From positions 1 through 34,406 of the forward strand of contig NZ_WBMS02000068.1 of NCBI RefSeq assembly GCF_008923205.2: DNA of 34,406 nt, in the 5' to 3' direction. Below the pieces are notes generated by a model. That model saw nothing but the letters and a program-made list of their open reading frames with translations. It was not told where the DNA came from and ran no database searches. The translations under genes and the position numbers were made by a program. Below, piece by piece: positions 17,825-26,889 of the stretch. The stretch is from Actinomadura physcomitrii. GTDB taxonomy: Bacteria > Actinomycetota > Actinomycetes > Streptosporangiales > Streptosporangiaceae. Each line of letters starts with the position of its first letter. The stretch's first letter is position 1.

Positions 17825-18100
17825 CGTCTCGGCGAGGGGCCGGTGGCGGGGCAGGCGAGCAGGGCGGTGATCCGGCCGGGCAGAACCGCCAGGGTACCGT
17901 CACGGACGATCTCGTAGGCGCGGCCGTCGACCACGCTCCGGGGCCGACGACGTAGCCGGCGCGGCCGCCAGCGCCGGGCCCGCGGGTGTCGATCCCGGCA
18001 CCGAGCGGTGTGGCGCCGCCGGACGTCGATCCGATCACCACGTCCTGCGGCGCCCGGTAGTACAGGTGGCGGCCGCCGGACGTTATCGCCGGTTTGATCT
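17825..18100 (-). pseudogene. C-terminal fragment of Prim-Pol (bifunctional DNA primase/polymerase)
   Basis: TSGGRHLYYRAP, then GAGIDTRG and GYVVGPG, are the classic run of the archaeo-eukaryotic-type primase/polymerase domain found in actinomycete integrative and conjugative elements. After GYVVGPG the frame is lost and the rest (VDGRAYEIVRDGTLAVLPGR) is in another frame. The N-terminal catalytic part is missing: similarity stops near 18100, right beside the end of the DUF6262 gene, marking an insertion or deletion junction. Confidence 0.7.
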
Positions 18101-18123
18101 TGATTGAAGTGTGTCTTTGCTGG

Positions 18124-18570
18124 TCAAGATGTTCCTTCGATGGATGCGACGTTGTCAGCAGGGGTCGGTCGTCTGGGGCGACTGTCGGGTGCCTCGGTGC
18201 GGCGGTCGAGTTCGCGGTGGAGGTCGAGGTTCTCGCCATGAGCCCGCTCCAGTGCGTCTCGTAGAGCCTGGACTTCCTGGCGGTGTTGCTTCTTGAGCTG
18301 AGCAATCTGGCTGGTCAGTGCGAGCACGAGGGTGCTCTGTTCATCGGCCGGAGGTGCTGGTGCGGGAATCGGACGGGTTTGAGTTCGGAGGCGTTCGATC
18401 CGTCCGCGGAGGTCGGGGCGGCCATAGAGGAAGGTGTGGGAGACACCGGCTTCGCGCTGGATGGCCTGGAAGGTGATCGGCTCGCCGTGCTTGGTAAGCG
18501 TGCGGATCGCCTGTTCTGCGGACTTCGTCTTAGCTTGCGACTTGGCTTTGGCGGCGGCTGCTGAGGTCAC
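18124..18570 (-). CDS. DUF6262-type helper of Tn554-like tyrosine recombinase elements
   Basis: 148 residues: a winged-helix-like N terminus (AEQAIRTLTKHGEPITFQAIQREAGVS, shortened here to its key words AGVSHTFLY) followed by a coiled coil (about 75-125, LTSQIAQLKKQHRQEVQALR). This is the small third protein that accompanies two tyrosine recombinases in Tn554-like elements. The partners are absent: the start (GTG 18570) has no ribosome site and faces unrelated arsenic-gene sequence. An orphan, probably not expressed. Confidence 0.65.
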   Translation of the reverse strand: MTSAAAAKAKSQAKTKSAEQAIRTLTKHGEPITFQAIQREAGVSHTFLYGRPDLRGRIERLRTQTRPIPAPAPPADEQSTLVLALTSQIAQLKKQHRQEVQALRDALERAHGENLDLHRELDRRTEAPDSRPRRPTPADNVASIEGTS

Positions 18571-18734
18571 GGCAATTCGAGGTGGAAGCGGTGACGCCGT
18601 CGGGCAGGCGGGCCGGCGCTGGATGCGCTCGAGGTGATGGCCGGGAAACCCGCCGCCGACCCGATCACCGCTCCCGGCATCGGCGCCCTCGCCGCCGCGA
18701 CCGCGGAGCCGTCCGGCTGCCCCACTCGCGCACC

Positions 18735-18944
18735 GTTACCCCGGCGTTCACCGCCGCTGGGAATGACTTCGAGCTGGCCATCGCGGTCGCAATCGGCACC
18801 TTCGGCGGCATCTCCGGCCAAGCCCTGTCGGGTGTCGTCGGGCCGCTGATCGAGGTGCCCGTGCTGGTCGGGCTCGTCTACGTCTCGCTCTGGCTGCGTC
18901 ACCGCTTCGCCGCGGCGTCCGAAAGGCCGGAGAGCCGACGATGA
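18735..18944 (+). pseudogene. C-terminal fragment of ACR3-type arsenite efflux transporter
   Basis: FTAAGNDFELAIAVAIGTFG, then QALSGVVGPLIEVPVLVGL and YVSLWLRHRF, are the last two membrane helices of ACR3 arsenite exporters. The other roughly eight helices are missing. The stop overlaps the next start as ATGA, as in acr3-arsC operons. No gene is recognisable between this and the DUF6262 gene. Confidence 0.8.
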
Positions 18945-19594
18945 GCGCGACCGTCACCCGGGCCGCCTCCGACCGAATAGCCGCGCGGCTGGCCACCCGC
19001 TTCCACGGGCTGGTCTCCGCCGACACCGGCGAACGCGTCCTGATCGTCGACTACGACTCACAAGGCCACCTGACCAACCAATTCGGCGTCCCCCAGATCG
19101 CATCCGGGGAAGACAGCCTTGCCAAGCACATGGCAGGCGAAGCCAAGGGACAGATCGGCGAACTGATCGTGGCCCTGCCAGACGAGCGAACCGGCGGCCG
19201 CCTGCACGTCCTGCCCGCCTGCGCCGACGGCTTCCTCATGGATTTCCGCCTCTCCCAGGCGCGCGCCCGCGAGGCAGCCCTGGAACGCGCGCTCGCCCCC
19301 GTCGAGGATGACTACGACGTCACCATCGTCGACTCGGGCTGGCCTTCCTTCTTGTTCCGCCGGGGGGCTGGGGGTTCGCGCTCACGCGGCCGCCTTCTGG
19401 ACGGCTCCGACTTCGATCAGGATCTCCTCGACCTCTGGAACGTGGACGCGATGCGTCGCAGGTCGGCCTTGAATGCGGTGGTGGCCAGCAGGACGAAGTT
19501 CGCTACCTGGACGGCGGAGCGGAGGACGTCTTCGGAGTGCCCACCGCAGTCGATCACGCATACCTGCTCCTCCGCCGACTCGAACTCGGTGTAG
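18941..19594 (+). pseudogene. Chimera: arsenate reductase N terminus fused to ParA-like fragment
   Basis: Residues 1-30 (AASDRIAARLATRFHGLVSADT) match the three-helix-bundle N terminus of actinobacterial arsenate reductases and follow acr3 as expected. From GERVLIVDYDSQGHLTNQFG onward the protein is a ParA-type partition ATPase lacking its P-loop, continuing through HVLPACADGFLMDFRL to EDDYDVTIVDS at about 19345. After that the frame is meaningless (antisense to the gene below). The junction near 19033 is a recombination scar. Confidence 0.7.
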
Positions 19595-19944
19595 CCGAAG
19601 GCGTCCCGGATCTCCCACGCATGCTCGTACCGGCTCTGCCGCCGCTCCGCATACGCTCCGAACTCCGCCGGGTCGACGCCGACCTGGGCCGCGGCGAACC
19701 GGACCACCACCTCCGGCACCGCCTTCAGGTCCTCGGTCACGAAGGAGCCCAGCATCCGCACCGCGCCCCACTGCACCGCGAGCCCCAGCCGATTCGCCGG
19801 CGCTCGTTTCGACCTGGCGTGCGTCAACGCCCGCTCATCCAGCCGGAAGAACATCTCCAGCTCACCCGGCAACTGCTCCGCCGCGAATCGCCCGTACCTG
19901 GCCACCTGCTCATCAGACAAGAAATCCACCGGCATGCCTGGCAA
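19382..19944 (-). pseudogene. Chimera: Tn3 transposase N terminus (DUF4158) fused to ParA-like second half
   Basis: MPVDFLSDEQVARYGRFA to about residue 120 (RYEHAWEIRDAFGYTEF) is the DUF4158 start of Tn3-family transposases. From about 19570 it changes to VCVIDCGGHSEDVLRSAVQVAN and ATTAFKADLRRIASTFQ, which is ParA-like and picks up where the plus-strand fragment (ending DYDVTIVDS) stops. A frameshift near the end moves the likely closing residues (EVEEILIEVGAVQKAAA) to the frame ending at 19382. The remaining roughly 850 transposase residues are gone. Confidence 0.65.
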
Positions 19945-20129
19945 CGTAAGGCCTGTGACCAGGCTAAACGATCCAAGTGATCAAAACGAGGCGAAGATCC
20001 AGTCGTTATCGCTACTGGTCGTTCCGATCCTCCTCGCGGGCAGAGTCGGAGGCTCCGCCGGAGGCATCTCGGACTTCGGCCATACTGAATCGGGTGATCT
20101 TCGAAATTGATCAGTGTGATCACCGGCGT

Positions 20130-20443
20130 ATGAGCACGATTTTCAAGATCCTCTACCTCGCCGTCCATGTGGCTTTGTCGGCGCTGATGACCCTTCTCAT
20201 CTGGGCTGGCTTCGAGATGTCCAACTATCGCGACGGCAGCAGCACCACTTCGGGCGGTTTGCTGGCCGGGCTTCTGACCCTGCTGGCCTGGGGGATCATG
20301 GCCGCGCCACTGATCGCCGCCGTGGCCACCAAGTGGGTGAGCTGCTGGTGGCTGGTCACGCACTGGCTTTGGGCGGCGCCTCCGTGGTCCTGATCGTCTA
20401 CGCTGTGATGTTCGAGGAGGTCGGCTCCTCCGACCTGGGCTGA
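20130..20443 (+). pseudogene. Small integral membrane protein with a frameshift
   Basis: ATG at 20130 opens a hydrophobic protein (KILYLAVHVALSALMTLLIW; GLLTLLAWGIMAAPLIAAVA). Near 20350-20370 the frame slips; the third hydrophobic stretch (GGASVVLIVYAVMFEEVGSS) and a natural end at 20443 are in another frame. Three membrane helices in all, no family recognised. There is no clear ribosome site. Confidence 0.5.
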
Positions 20444-20459
20444 ACCGGCTGCCTCTATT

Positions 20460-20498
20460 GGGGATTCGAACCCCTGACATCCGGCATTGCAAAGCCGA
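20460..20498 (-). other. tRNA-Ala(UGC)-like 3' fragment, possible attachment remnant
   Basis: On the minus strand: anticodon loop TTTGCAA (20487-20493), then ATGTC and T-arm core AGGGGTTCGAATCCCC. The anticodon stem top pair and the foot of the T stem do not pair, and no acceptor or D-arm is present. It looks like a decayed tRNA 3' identity segment left by an integrative element, possibly the one whose Prim-Pol remnant lies at 17.8-18.1 kb. Confidence 0.45.
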
Positions 20499-20621
20499 TC
20501 ATGAACCCAACGCCTGAGCTGGCGAGCCGCTGACCTGGGCTTCCTCGGCGATCTCCCCGCAAGTGACCGTGAGTCCCCCTTGATCACCGCCGAGGACGGG
20601 GACGCCGTCGAGGTCGACCGC

Positions 20622-20900
20622 CCGTCAACACAACAAGAACGTCAACGTCGGCCTGGGCAGCCGGATGGTGCTGGCCGCGGGGATCCTGCGGGGCCGCCCT
20701 GTCGGTATCCGCATCGAACCCGCCACGCTGATGTTTTCGACCCGCAGACCCGTGAGCTGCTGCGCACCAGCCCCAACCCGTTCACCTCCGACCAGGTCCG
20801 GGGGCTACGCGGGCTGCGGCGGGCCGGGCCACCGCCTCGGGCCGCACCGAACCGGTCACCGTGCAACGCCCAGCGCCATCAGGGTGGAAAAGGATCACTG
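20622..20900 (+). pseudogene. C-terminal fragment of IS481-like transposase
   Basis: NKNVNVGLGSRMVLAAGIL, RGRPVGIRIEPATLMF and then, after a frame change near 20740, FDPQTRELLRTSPNPFTSDQ with VRGLRGLRRAG correspond to the beta-rich C-terminal part of IS481-like integrase-core transposases. The catalytic core is missing and the end is cut near 20900. Confidence 0.5.
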
Positions 20901-20948
20901 AGTTTGGGCTGGGAAATGTCGATCGCTCAGACTCAGCCGATCTTGGAC

Positions 20949-22163
20949 TCAGAAGGGGTCTTGCACTCTGGTGACTTTTCGGATGGACGAGATGCGCCCC
21001 GAGACGACGAGCCGGACGGCCGCGCGGAAGTCGGTCTCCGGATTGGCGATGAGGGCTCCGACCTGGCCGGCCGCGGCCATCGGCTCCGCTGGCACACCTG
21101 GGCGCACACCGATGACATAGTCGGCGTCCAGTGGACTCGCCGCGGCTACGCAGCCGTCGGGCAGGATCCCATACGACCCTTCGAAGACGCGACTTTCCGG
21201 GGGAATAAGCGACGCGAACGCGCGGATCACGACACGCGCGGCAGGACCGATGACCGTCACCGCATCCATGTGCTCGAGAGCGCTCCCGACCTGGGAAGCC
21301 AGGTCCTCGGTAAGCGCCCCTGACGTGATGAGATCGGACAGGGGCAGGGGCTTGGTGTCGATGCGGCTCACCACGACGGAGTCTCCAATGCGGGTGACCA
21401 TGGCCCTCATCCGCTCCTTCGCGGCTTCGACGGCCTCAATGGCCCGGGCGGCCACGGCGGCAGTGGGGAAGCCGGAGACTTCGCGGATGCCGCGATTGTC
21501 GACCACCAACACCCGCGTGCCGCGAATGTGCACCTCGACGATGGTCTTGTCCTGCCACAGTTCACCGATCAAGTGCTGGCCGTAGAGCACATGGTGCACC
21601 CTGCGTGCCGTGAGCTCGTCGCCACCGGTCTCCCGAACGAGCACGTCAAGCCACATTTGAGCGAGTCGAGGCCTGATCGACGTTGCGATCTGCTCGGCGC
21701 CCTCCCAGCCCTTGTCCGGCGCGGGTGCGGGCGTCGGATCCTTCGGTGGCCTGGAGGCTCTCCCCGTGGCCGGGCCTCCCGCGGGCTCCGCCGAAAGAGG
21801 CGGCGGAGACGGTTCTTGATCATCGCCCGCCTCGGGAGCATCCTTGCCCGCACGCGTCGGAGCCTGTTCTGGCGGCGTGCCCGGGCCGAGTTCCCGAGTA
21901 TCTACGGAGGGAGACGAATTGGCGAAGGGCATCGGAGTGCCGGGAGGAGGATCGCTCTCTGTCGTGCTCGGCTCAGCGTCTGTGACCGGCATGGTCTCTC
22001 GCGAATTGGATGCTGCTTCCACCGAGTTGGCTTGGGGGCGATCCGTCCTGGTACCTGCCACACGCTTGTCCTGCGGATCCGGCAGCGCTTGTTCCGCGGG
22101 ATCCTCCACGCCCAGCGAATCCCAGAAATCAAGTCCTGAGGCAGGCTGTTGATCCATCATCAT
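20949..22163 (-). CDS. CpaF/TadA-like ATPase homologue lacking nucleotide-binding motifs
   Basis: An intact 404-residue frame. Residues 1-160 are a Pro/Ala/Gly-rich low-complexity tail; 165-400 align by pattern with CpaF/TadA secretion ATPases (helical lead-in RRVHHVLYGQHLIGELWQD, then VEVHIRGTRVLVVDNRG, LPLSDLITSGALTEDLASQV and FASLIPPESRVF). The Walker A site, normally GGTGSGKT, reads VIGPAARVV here, and the Walker B/GEVRG segment reads YVIGVRPG. It therefore should not hydrolyse ATP. A ribosome site (AAAGGA, 22173-22178) precedes ATG 22163. The neighbour upstream is a CpaE-like gene, as in Tad/ICE clusters. Either a pseudo-enzyme or a decaying copy that happens to lack frameshifts. Confidence 0.65.
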   Translation of the reverse strand: MMMDQQPASGLDFWDSLGVEDPAEQALPDPQDKRVAGTRTDRPQANSVEAASNSRETMPVTDAEPSTTESDPPPGTPMPFANSSPSVDTRELGPGTPPEQAPTRAGKDAPEAGDDQEPSPPPLSAEPAGGPATGRASRPPKDPTPAPAPDKGWEGAEQIATSIRPRLAQMWLDVLVRETGGDELTARRVHHVLYGQHLIGELWQDKTIVEVHIRGTRVLVVDNRGIREVSGFPTAAVAARAIEAVEAAKERMRAMVTRIGDSVVVSRIDTKPLPLSDLITSGALTEDLASQVGSALEHMDAVTVIGPAARVVIRAFASLIPPESRVFEGSYGILPDGCVAAASPLDADYVIGVRPGVPAEPMAAAGQVGALIANPETDFRAAVRLVVSGRISSIRKVTRVQDPF

Positions 22164-22194
22164 CGAATCGGGTCCTTTCCGGTCAGGGCTCGCG

Positions 22195-23470
22195 CTACGC
22201 GGGCTTAAGATTGAGAAGCTGCTTCCATCGACCGGGCGGTTGCATGATCGTCAGAGCGACGAAGACGAAGGCGTCGCTCACGACGCTCGTGATTTCCGCA
22301 GCCCGGTGATGGCGGTGGGCCAGGCACGGGCGGCCTCCGCTGTCACCCGGTTGGACACGACGGGAACCAGGATCGCGTCGGGTTGCGGCAAGATCAGGTC
22401 GACGAAGGTCGCGTGATGCAGGTCGGCGACCGGAGTGTCGGTGAACACGAAATAAAACACCTGTCGCAGAACGGTGGGAATGCGTCGATACAACATCGAG
22501 TTGATCGCCGTTGGATCGGCGCTGACCGCGTCCGGCGGGCCAGGAACCACGCAAAGACCGATGTCCGGGATATAGGCAAGATACTGTCGAATCGAATGCG
22601 CTGAGAGCACATCCGGTGCCTGTAGTAGATCGAGAATTATGGGGGATTGCTGGCTCAGGTAGCGAGCAACGTCAGCGTGCTGGAAATTGGTATCGACCAC
22701 GATGGCGTATCCCGCCCGTCCAATGTCCTGCAGCCGCCTCGCCGTATGGTCCGCAGGGTTCACGGTCGTCTTGATCTTCCCCATCCGACCCTTCGCCGAG
22801 GCCGCAGCGATCACCGTGCCATGCCTGTCGACAGGTGGGACGGTCGGGGCGGACGTGATCGCGGCAGCCGCCAAGGCGTTCGCGGGTCCGGTGCTGGAAC
22901 CGTACTGTGAGGTGCCGGGAATGGCCGGTGCGGAGCCGGGAGCCATTCGCCCGCCCTGAGGCCCGCCCATCGGGTAGGCCAAGCGGGTGGCCTTGGAGCC
23001 GGCTGCCCGGCGGTTGCGCCCATTGGTCGCGCACGGAGGACGGTGGTGTGTCCGGCCGGTCGTCCAGGAGTCGCCCAAGGTCCTGGCGGCGGAGGCGGTT
23101 CGGTCAAAGGATCGGGCTCCGCGATGCCGAGTCTTACCAGCGGGTCGGCCATCCTCAGCTGCTTGCCCGCCGCCACCACTTCGGGGTCGAAGACGTCACC
23201 GCGCTCGGTGAAGGACACATGCACGAGCACGCTGAAGCCGTTGCATACCAGCCCGTTCACCAGCACGGCGACCCCCTGCGCCCGGGAGGCCCTCATCGAA
23301 TCCCGGCGCGAACATGAAGGCGGCCTGGAAACCGAGCGCGTCGCTCCTGGACAGCTCCCGAAGCCCTGACGTGGACGCGACACCGTACATGACCGGAAAC
23401 CGCCCGTTTCCCGGAGCTTCCGCGCGGCGCCCTGGTACCCCGCCACGACAAGGTTCGGCGCCGTAGCCAT
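22195..23470 (-). pseudogene. CpaE-like MinD/ParA-family protein, multiply frameshifted
   Basis: ATG 23470 starts MATAPNLVVAGYQGAARKL, a receiver-like N-terminal domain. A lost C in TTTCCGGTC near 23401 moves MYGVASTSGLRELSRSDAL to a second frame, another indel near 23290 returns AVLVNGLVCNGFSVLVHVSF to the first, and in the Pro-rich linker the frame changes again before the ATPase. The P-loop reads SAKGRMGKIKTT where KGGVGKTTT is expected. The middle (VDTNFQHADVARYLS; LLQAPDVLSAHSIRQYL) is well kept. After LRKSRAS a stop and a gap follow, and the family's last residues (MQPPGRWKQLLNLKP) lie in another frame down to 22195. Confidence 0.75.
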
Positions 23471-24365
23471 CACAACCTTCCCCAGTGCTCCGTGCATCTA
23501 GTCAGCAGGAGGCCGAACAGGGCCCCCGAACAGACAGTGCGGCTAACCATCGCTGGCGCCATCCGACTGCCGGTTTCGGAAACACCACAAGCCAGCAAGC
23601 TCAGGCCACAGCAGCGCCGCCGTCACGAGCCGGTGGTCAGCACCCGCTCGATCCGGTCGATGCCCGGTTGCCGCGTTGCGCCACGCGGCATGAAGCCCCT
23701 GGGCGGATTTACGCCGATACCGGATTGGCCGATCGCAGCAGCGGGCTCTTCTGGGCCCTGGTCAAGGGCCCGCTTCAGGGGCAACCGAGTGAAGGTATCG
23801 CCGGGACGGTCCTGCTGGACACCCATGAGTTGGATGTACGGCAGGCCAACGGAGGGCTCGCGACTCCCTCACCTTGGCGGGGCTTCTGGGCGCCCGCCGA
23901 CGGTCACTGCCGCCCTTCGGCGACAAGAGTCGAAACGCTCCGAGAAGGGTTCACTGGAGAGAGGCCGCGCGAGAGGCGCACAGTGAGCCTTTTTCAGGGG
24001 CAGTTCCGTGTGCGCTGATCACAGCGTGATCGCGGGCGGCGTGGGCGGTGTCGGACGTCGAGAAGCCCCTGGTAGGACGGTTGGTCTCTCACAACGTCCC
24101 GTCCCCACCAGAGGCTTCACGTGCTTTTGTACCGTGCGTTCAGCAAAACTCCATCCTGTCGAATTAGCGTGATTTGCACTCGACCTTCACCCTAGCAATC
24201 GTATTGCCAGGCCAATGTGGCCGGAGACAAAGGATTATTCCTTGGCAGCAACGCCGCCATAGATTCGCATTAGGATGGTACGTCTCCGAAGGCAAGGACG
24301 TCGCCGGGTCTGCCGTCCTCGGATCAAGGAGGCCGGCCGCTGTCGGCGATGCGGGGAGTGGTCTC
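23471..24365. other. Long gap with no recognisable gene
   Basis: About 890 nt. Open frames on the plus strand here have no ribosome sites and a composition unlike real proteins. The only structure I see is the palindromic pair at 24062-24118. The DNA becomes less GC-rich near 24120-24290. Confidence 0.4.
24062..24118. repeat. Imperfect 18-bp palindrome
   Basis: GAAGCCCCTGGTAGGACG (24062-24079) pairs imperfectly with CGTCCCCACCAGAGGCTTC (24100-24118). It could be a hairpin terminator, the fused ends of a lost insertion sequence, or a small non-autonomous element. Confidence 0.4.
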
Positions 24366-24818
24366 TTAGCCTGGACGGAAATGCGCGCGTCCCTTCGGGG
24401 TGAGCAGGATGATCAAAACGTACAAAGCTGGGAGAGCGGTTGGGCACAGCAAGCCCAGCGCCAGGTAGACCAAACCGAACGTCACCTGCATACTTCCGAC
24501 GAGAAGCAGGGCGCCAAGGCCCACGAACAGAGCCTCGAAGGCAACGACCCCGGTATGAACGCCGCGCCCTCCGCGGGAGAACAGGACGGCGAGCACCAAG
24601 GTCGGCACCGCGAACAGCAGTACCGGCGCGGAGTAGATCAGGGGGATCAGCAAGTAGGGCGCGCTCCCGTCGTCAGGGATTCCCTGTGCCAGTGCCGATA
24701 CGGCGAGCGCACCGGTCGGGATAAGCCACGCGAGCATAAACAACACTGCCTGCGCCCACAGCAGTTTGTGCGCCAGAGACAGGCTCCTCGTTAGGCTAGA
24801 GCGGTCAGTTGCATTCAT
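24366..24818 (-). CDS. Four-helix membrane protein of unknown function
   Basis: 150 residues with four clear hydrophobic segments: about 19-43 (LLWAQAVLFMLAWLIPTGAL), 53-80, 89-110 and 112-137, with a short basic tail (TPKGRAHFRPG). No frameshift, no catalytic motif, family not recognised. ATG at 24818 has no strong ribosome site. It stands alone between gaps on both sides. Confidence 0.55.
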   Translation of the reverse strand: MNATDRSSLTRSLSLAHKLLWAQAVLFMLAWLIPTGALAVSALAQGIPDDGSAPYLLIPLIYSAPVLLFAVPTLVLAVLFSRGGRGVHTGVVAFEALFVGLGALLLVGSMQVTFGLVYLALGLLCPTALPALYVLIILLTPKGRAHFRPG

Positions 24819-25039
24819 GACCGTTACCGTCCGGATGCCTGGACGCGGCGCACGAGTCCTTTTGCGGCCTCGACGAAACCCGGGATCAAGCGCTCGATGA
24901 TCTCCCGAAGCTCATCGGACACTCACCGGCGCGCAAGCTCTGTCAACACCACAGTCCGGCGTCATCCCGTCTGATCGGCCGTAAACCACGTGGACCACCC
25001 TTATTAGGGCGCATCACAACCAGTGGGCCCCCGAGCGCG

Positions 25040-26022
25040 TCAACGCGCGTTCGCATGCCGTCGTTCGGGAGAGAAAGCCTCCGAACGCCACTGAGGACTG
25101 CCACGCCTGGATCTTGAAGGTGGGTCCGCTGTAAGTGAACTTGCCGGTGGCCAAGTCGACGATGGCGCCGCGCTGTTCCTGGGTGGGATTTCGTTCCCGC
25201 CGCGCGGTTCGAGGTTGCCGGACAAGCTCCGCATGCTGAAGTACTTCGTCGGTCCCGCCCAGACCAGCACGCCTCCGACTCCTCCGCGCACCGGCCGCAC
25301 GGAAGTGACTTTGCCTGTATGCGCGTCTACGAGCACGGCTTTGTCCAGGCTGCGCGAGGGAGTGACCAGAGTGCGCCCGTCAGGTGAGAGCAGGTTGCCG
25401 AAGACACCGGCCAGGCGGACGTTGGAATCGAGGCTCAACCGGGCGCGCACGGCGCCGTCCGGACCGGCGAGCACAAGAGGCTCCTTCCGGCCCAGACGTA
25501 GCCCAGCACGATCGTCGAGGCGTCCTGGCTGAAACCGATCAAGTCGTCGGCGGGAAGGGTCGTGAAGGCGCCGGTGCCGACATCGGCCAGCAGCGTGCGG
25601 TGCAGGGCGGGCTCGCCCGAGGTGATCGTGAGCCGTGTTCCGTCGTTGGGGAACAGCAAGCTGGAAGGCGTCTTGGCCAGTTGCGGACCGGTCGCCCGCC
25701 GACCGATCGGAATCACCTTGCCGGTTGACAGGTCACCGACGACGACACGCCGGTCCGTCGCCCGGTAGTAGGCCAGGCGCAGACCGTCCGGGCTGATTGC
25801 CATTCCTGCGTCGCCGGTCATGTAGTCGTCGGGCTTCACCGCCATGGAGCCGATCCCGTCCGCAAGCCACCGTTTCCTGGACCGGCCGACCACCCGCCAC
25901 TGGGAGCAGTCGCCGGAGACGCTCGTGGTCTGCTTGAGGCTCTGCTTTCTGCAGTGGTCAGGAAGCCGAACACACGGCGACCGGGTGTGGCACGGCGCGG
26001 CCGGGGTCGCCGATGTGGCCAC
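25040..26022 (-). pseudogene. Beta-propeller (WD40/YncE-like) protein, two frameshifts
   Basis: The upstream part contains propeller blade words (GMAISPDGLRLAYYRATDRR, VVVGDLSTGKVIPI, LFPNDGTRLTITSGE). Near 25480 the frame changes to the next part (VLAGPDGAVRARLSLDSN, LLSPDGRTLVTPSRSLDK, LVDAHTGKVTSVRPV). Near 25200 it changes again to the proper end (RGAIVDLATGKFTYSGPTF and IQAWQSSVAFGGFL). Intact relatives are extracytoplasmic or lipoprotein beta-propellers; no signal peptide is left here, so the 5' end is probably missing too. Confidence 0.65.
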
Positions 26023-26146
26023 CGGTGCTCCGATCTCCGCGATGATCGAGGATCTAGTAAGAGGGTGATGACTTGGCGGGCGATGCTCCTCGGGCGGGTC
26101 GGAAGGTCGGGACGTCTGGATGACCGGCTCGGGGTGGACGGATGCC

Positions 26147-26187
26147 GAAGCGCCTGGATACCGGATCGGCGCGTCTACAGGCGCTTC
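26147..26187. repeat. 10-bp perfect inverted repeat
   Basis: GAAGCGCCTG (26147-26156) and CAGGCGCTTC (26178-26187), 21 nt apart. It lies just beyond the small minus-strand pseudogene at 26204 and may be its terminator. Confidence 0.35.
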
Positions 26188-26203
26188 GATCCGGCGGGAG
26201 TGG

Positions 26204-26402
26204 TCAACGGTCGTCTGTCCGGTCGACCGTGCGGGTGATCGTCAGTCGCTCGGCGTGCTCGCCGACCAGTTCCCGGAGTTCGGTCCTCAAAGTGCCGAGC
26301 GCAGCGTTCCGCCCTCGCCTCCGTGAGGTGCGCCTGCCCGCATGAGCGCTTGTAGGTCTTCGGCTCCTCCCCGACCTTCGTGATGGCGGTGGCGGTGTAT
26401 AC
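26204..26402 (-). pseudogene. Small protein with lost start codon and frameshift
   Basis: Ten nucleotides after the YbdK-like stop there is an AAGGAG ribosome site, then, where a start is expected, GTA (26400-26402) rather than GTG, followed by YTATAITKVGEEPKTYKRS and AHLTEARAE. The frame slips near 26300 and continues as LGTLRTELRELVGEHAERL to a stop at 26204. Family not recognised. The position suggests it was once translated downstream of the ligase gene. Confidence 0.4.
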
Positions 26403-26415
26403 GAGGTCTCTCCTT

Positions 26416-26886
26416 TTAAATGCGTGTTTCAGCGATCAGCATGTCCACCACCTCCGGCAGGCCGCCGCGCGTGAACGCCTGGCGTTGGCGTGCGGCCGAG
26501 CTACCGCGCGCCAGTGCCGCCTGGGTCAGCTCCGGCACCAGGTCCCAATCGCCTGCCGCCTCTAGAGGTTCTCGGTAGCGCTCCAGCGGCAAGCCCAGCA
26601 GGAGCTGCCGGGCTGGCACCCATATCCCGTCGACCGAGTCGACCAGCTCGCCCTCCAGACCGCAGCGGGCGGCTCGCCAGGTCTCCGCCCGGATCACTTC
26701 GGTTCGGACCTGCGGCGCCGACCGCCCCTCGGCCATCGCGTCGATCTCACCACCGGCGATCGCGCGGAACAGCCCCGCCAGAAGCACAATGTCCTCCAGC
26801 CGGGGACACGCGTCGGCGACCCGCAGCTCCAGCGTGGGCAAGTACGCCGACGGACGAACGTCGCAATAGATTACCCCGAGGTCGCT
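26416..26886 (-). pseudogene. C-terminal fragment of YbdK-type carboxylate-amine (glutamate-cysteine) ligase
   Basis: DLGVIYCDVRPSAYLPTLEL followed by RVADACPRLEDIVLLAGLFR is the signature of the glutamate-cysteine ligase 2 family, and WRAARCGLEGELVD with LPLERYREPLEAAGDW fits its end. About 155 of the usual 370 or so residues remain. The break at about 26886 adjoins the IS66 remnant, which probably caused it. Stop TAA at 26416. Confidence 0.75.
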
Positions 26887-26889
26887 GAT

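Noticed and set aside
20430..20540. A complete tRNA-Ala gene
   Set aside because: Acceptor and D-arm cannot be formed and the T stem has a terminal mismatch.
23485..24018. A 177-codon plus-strand frame in the gap
   Set aside because: No ribosome site, no hydrophobic core pattern and no recognisable family; considered chance.
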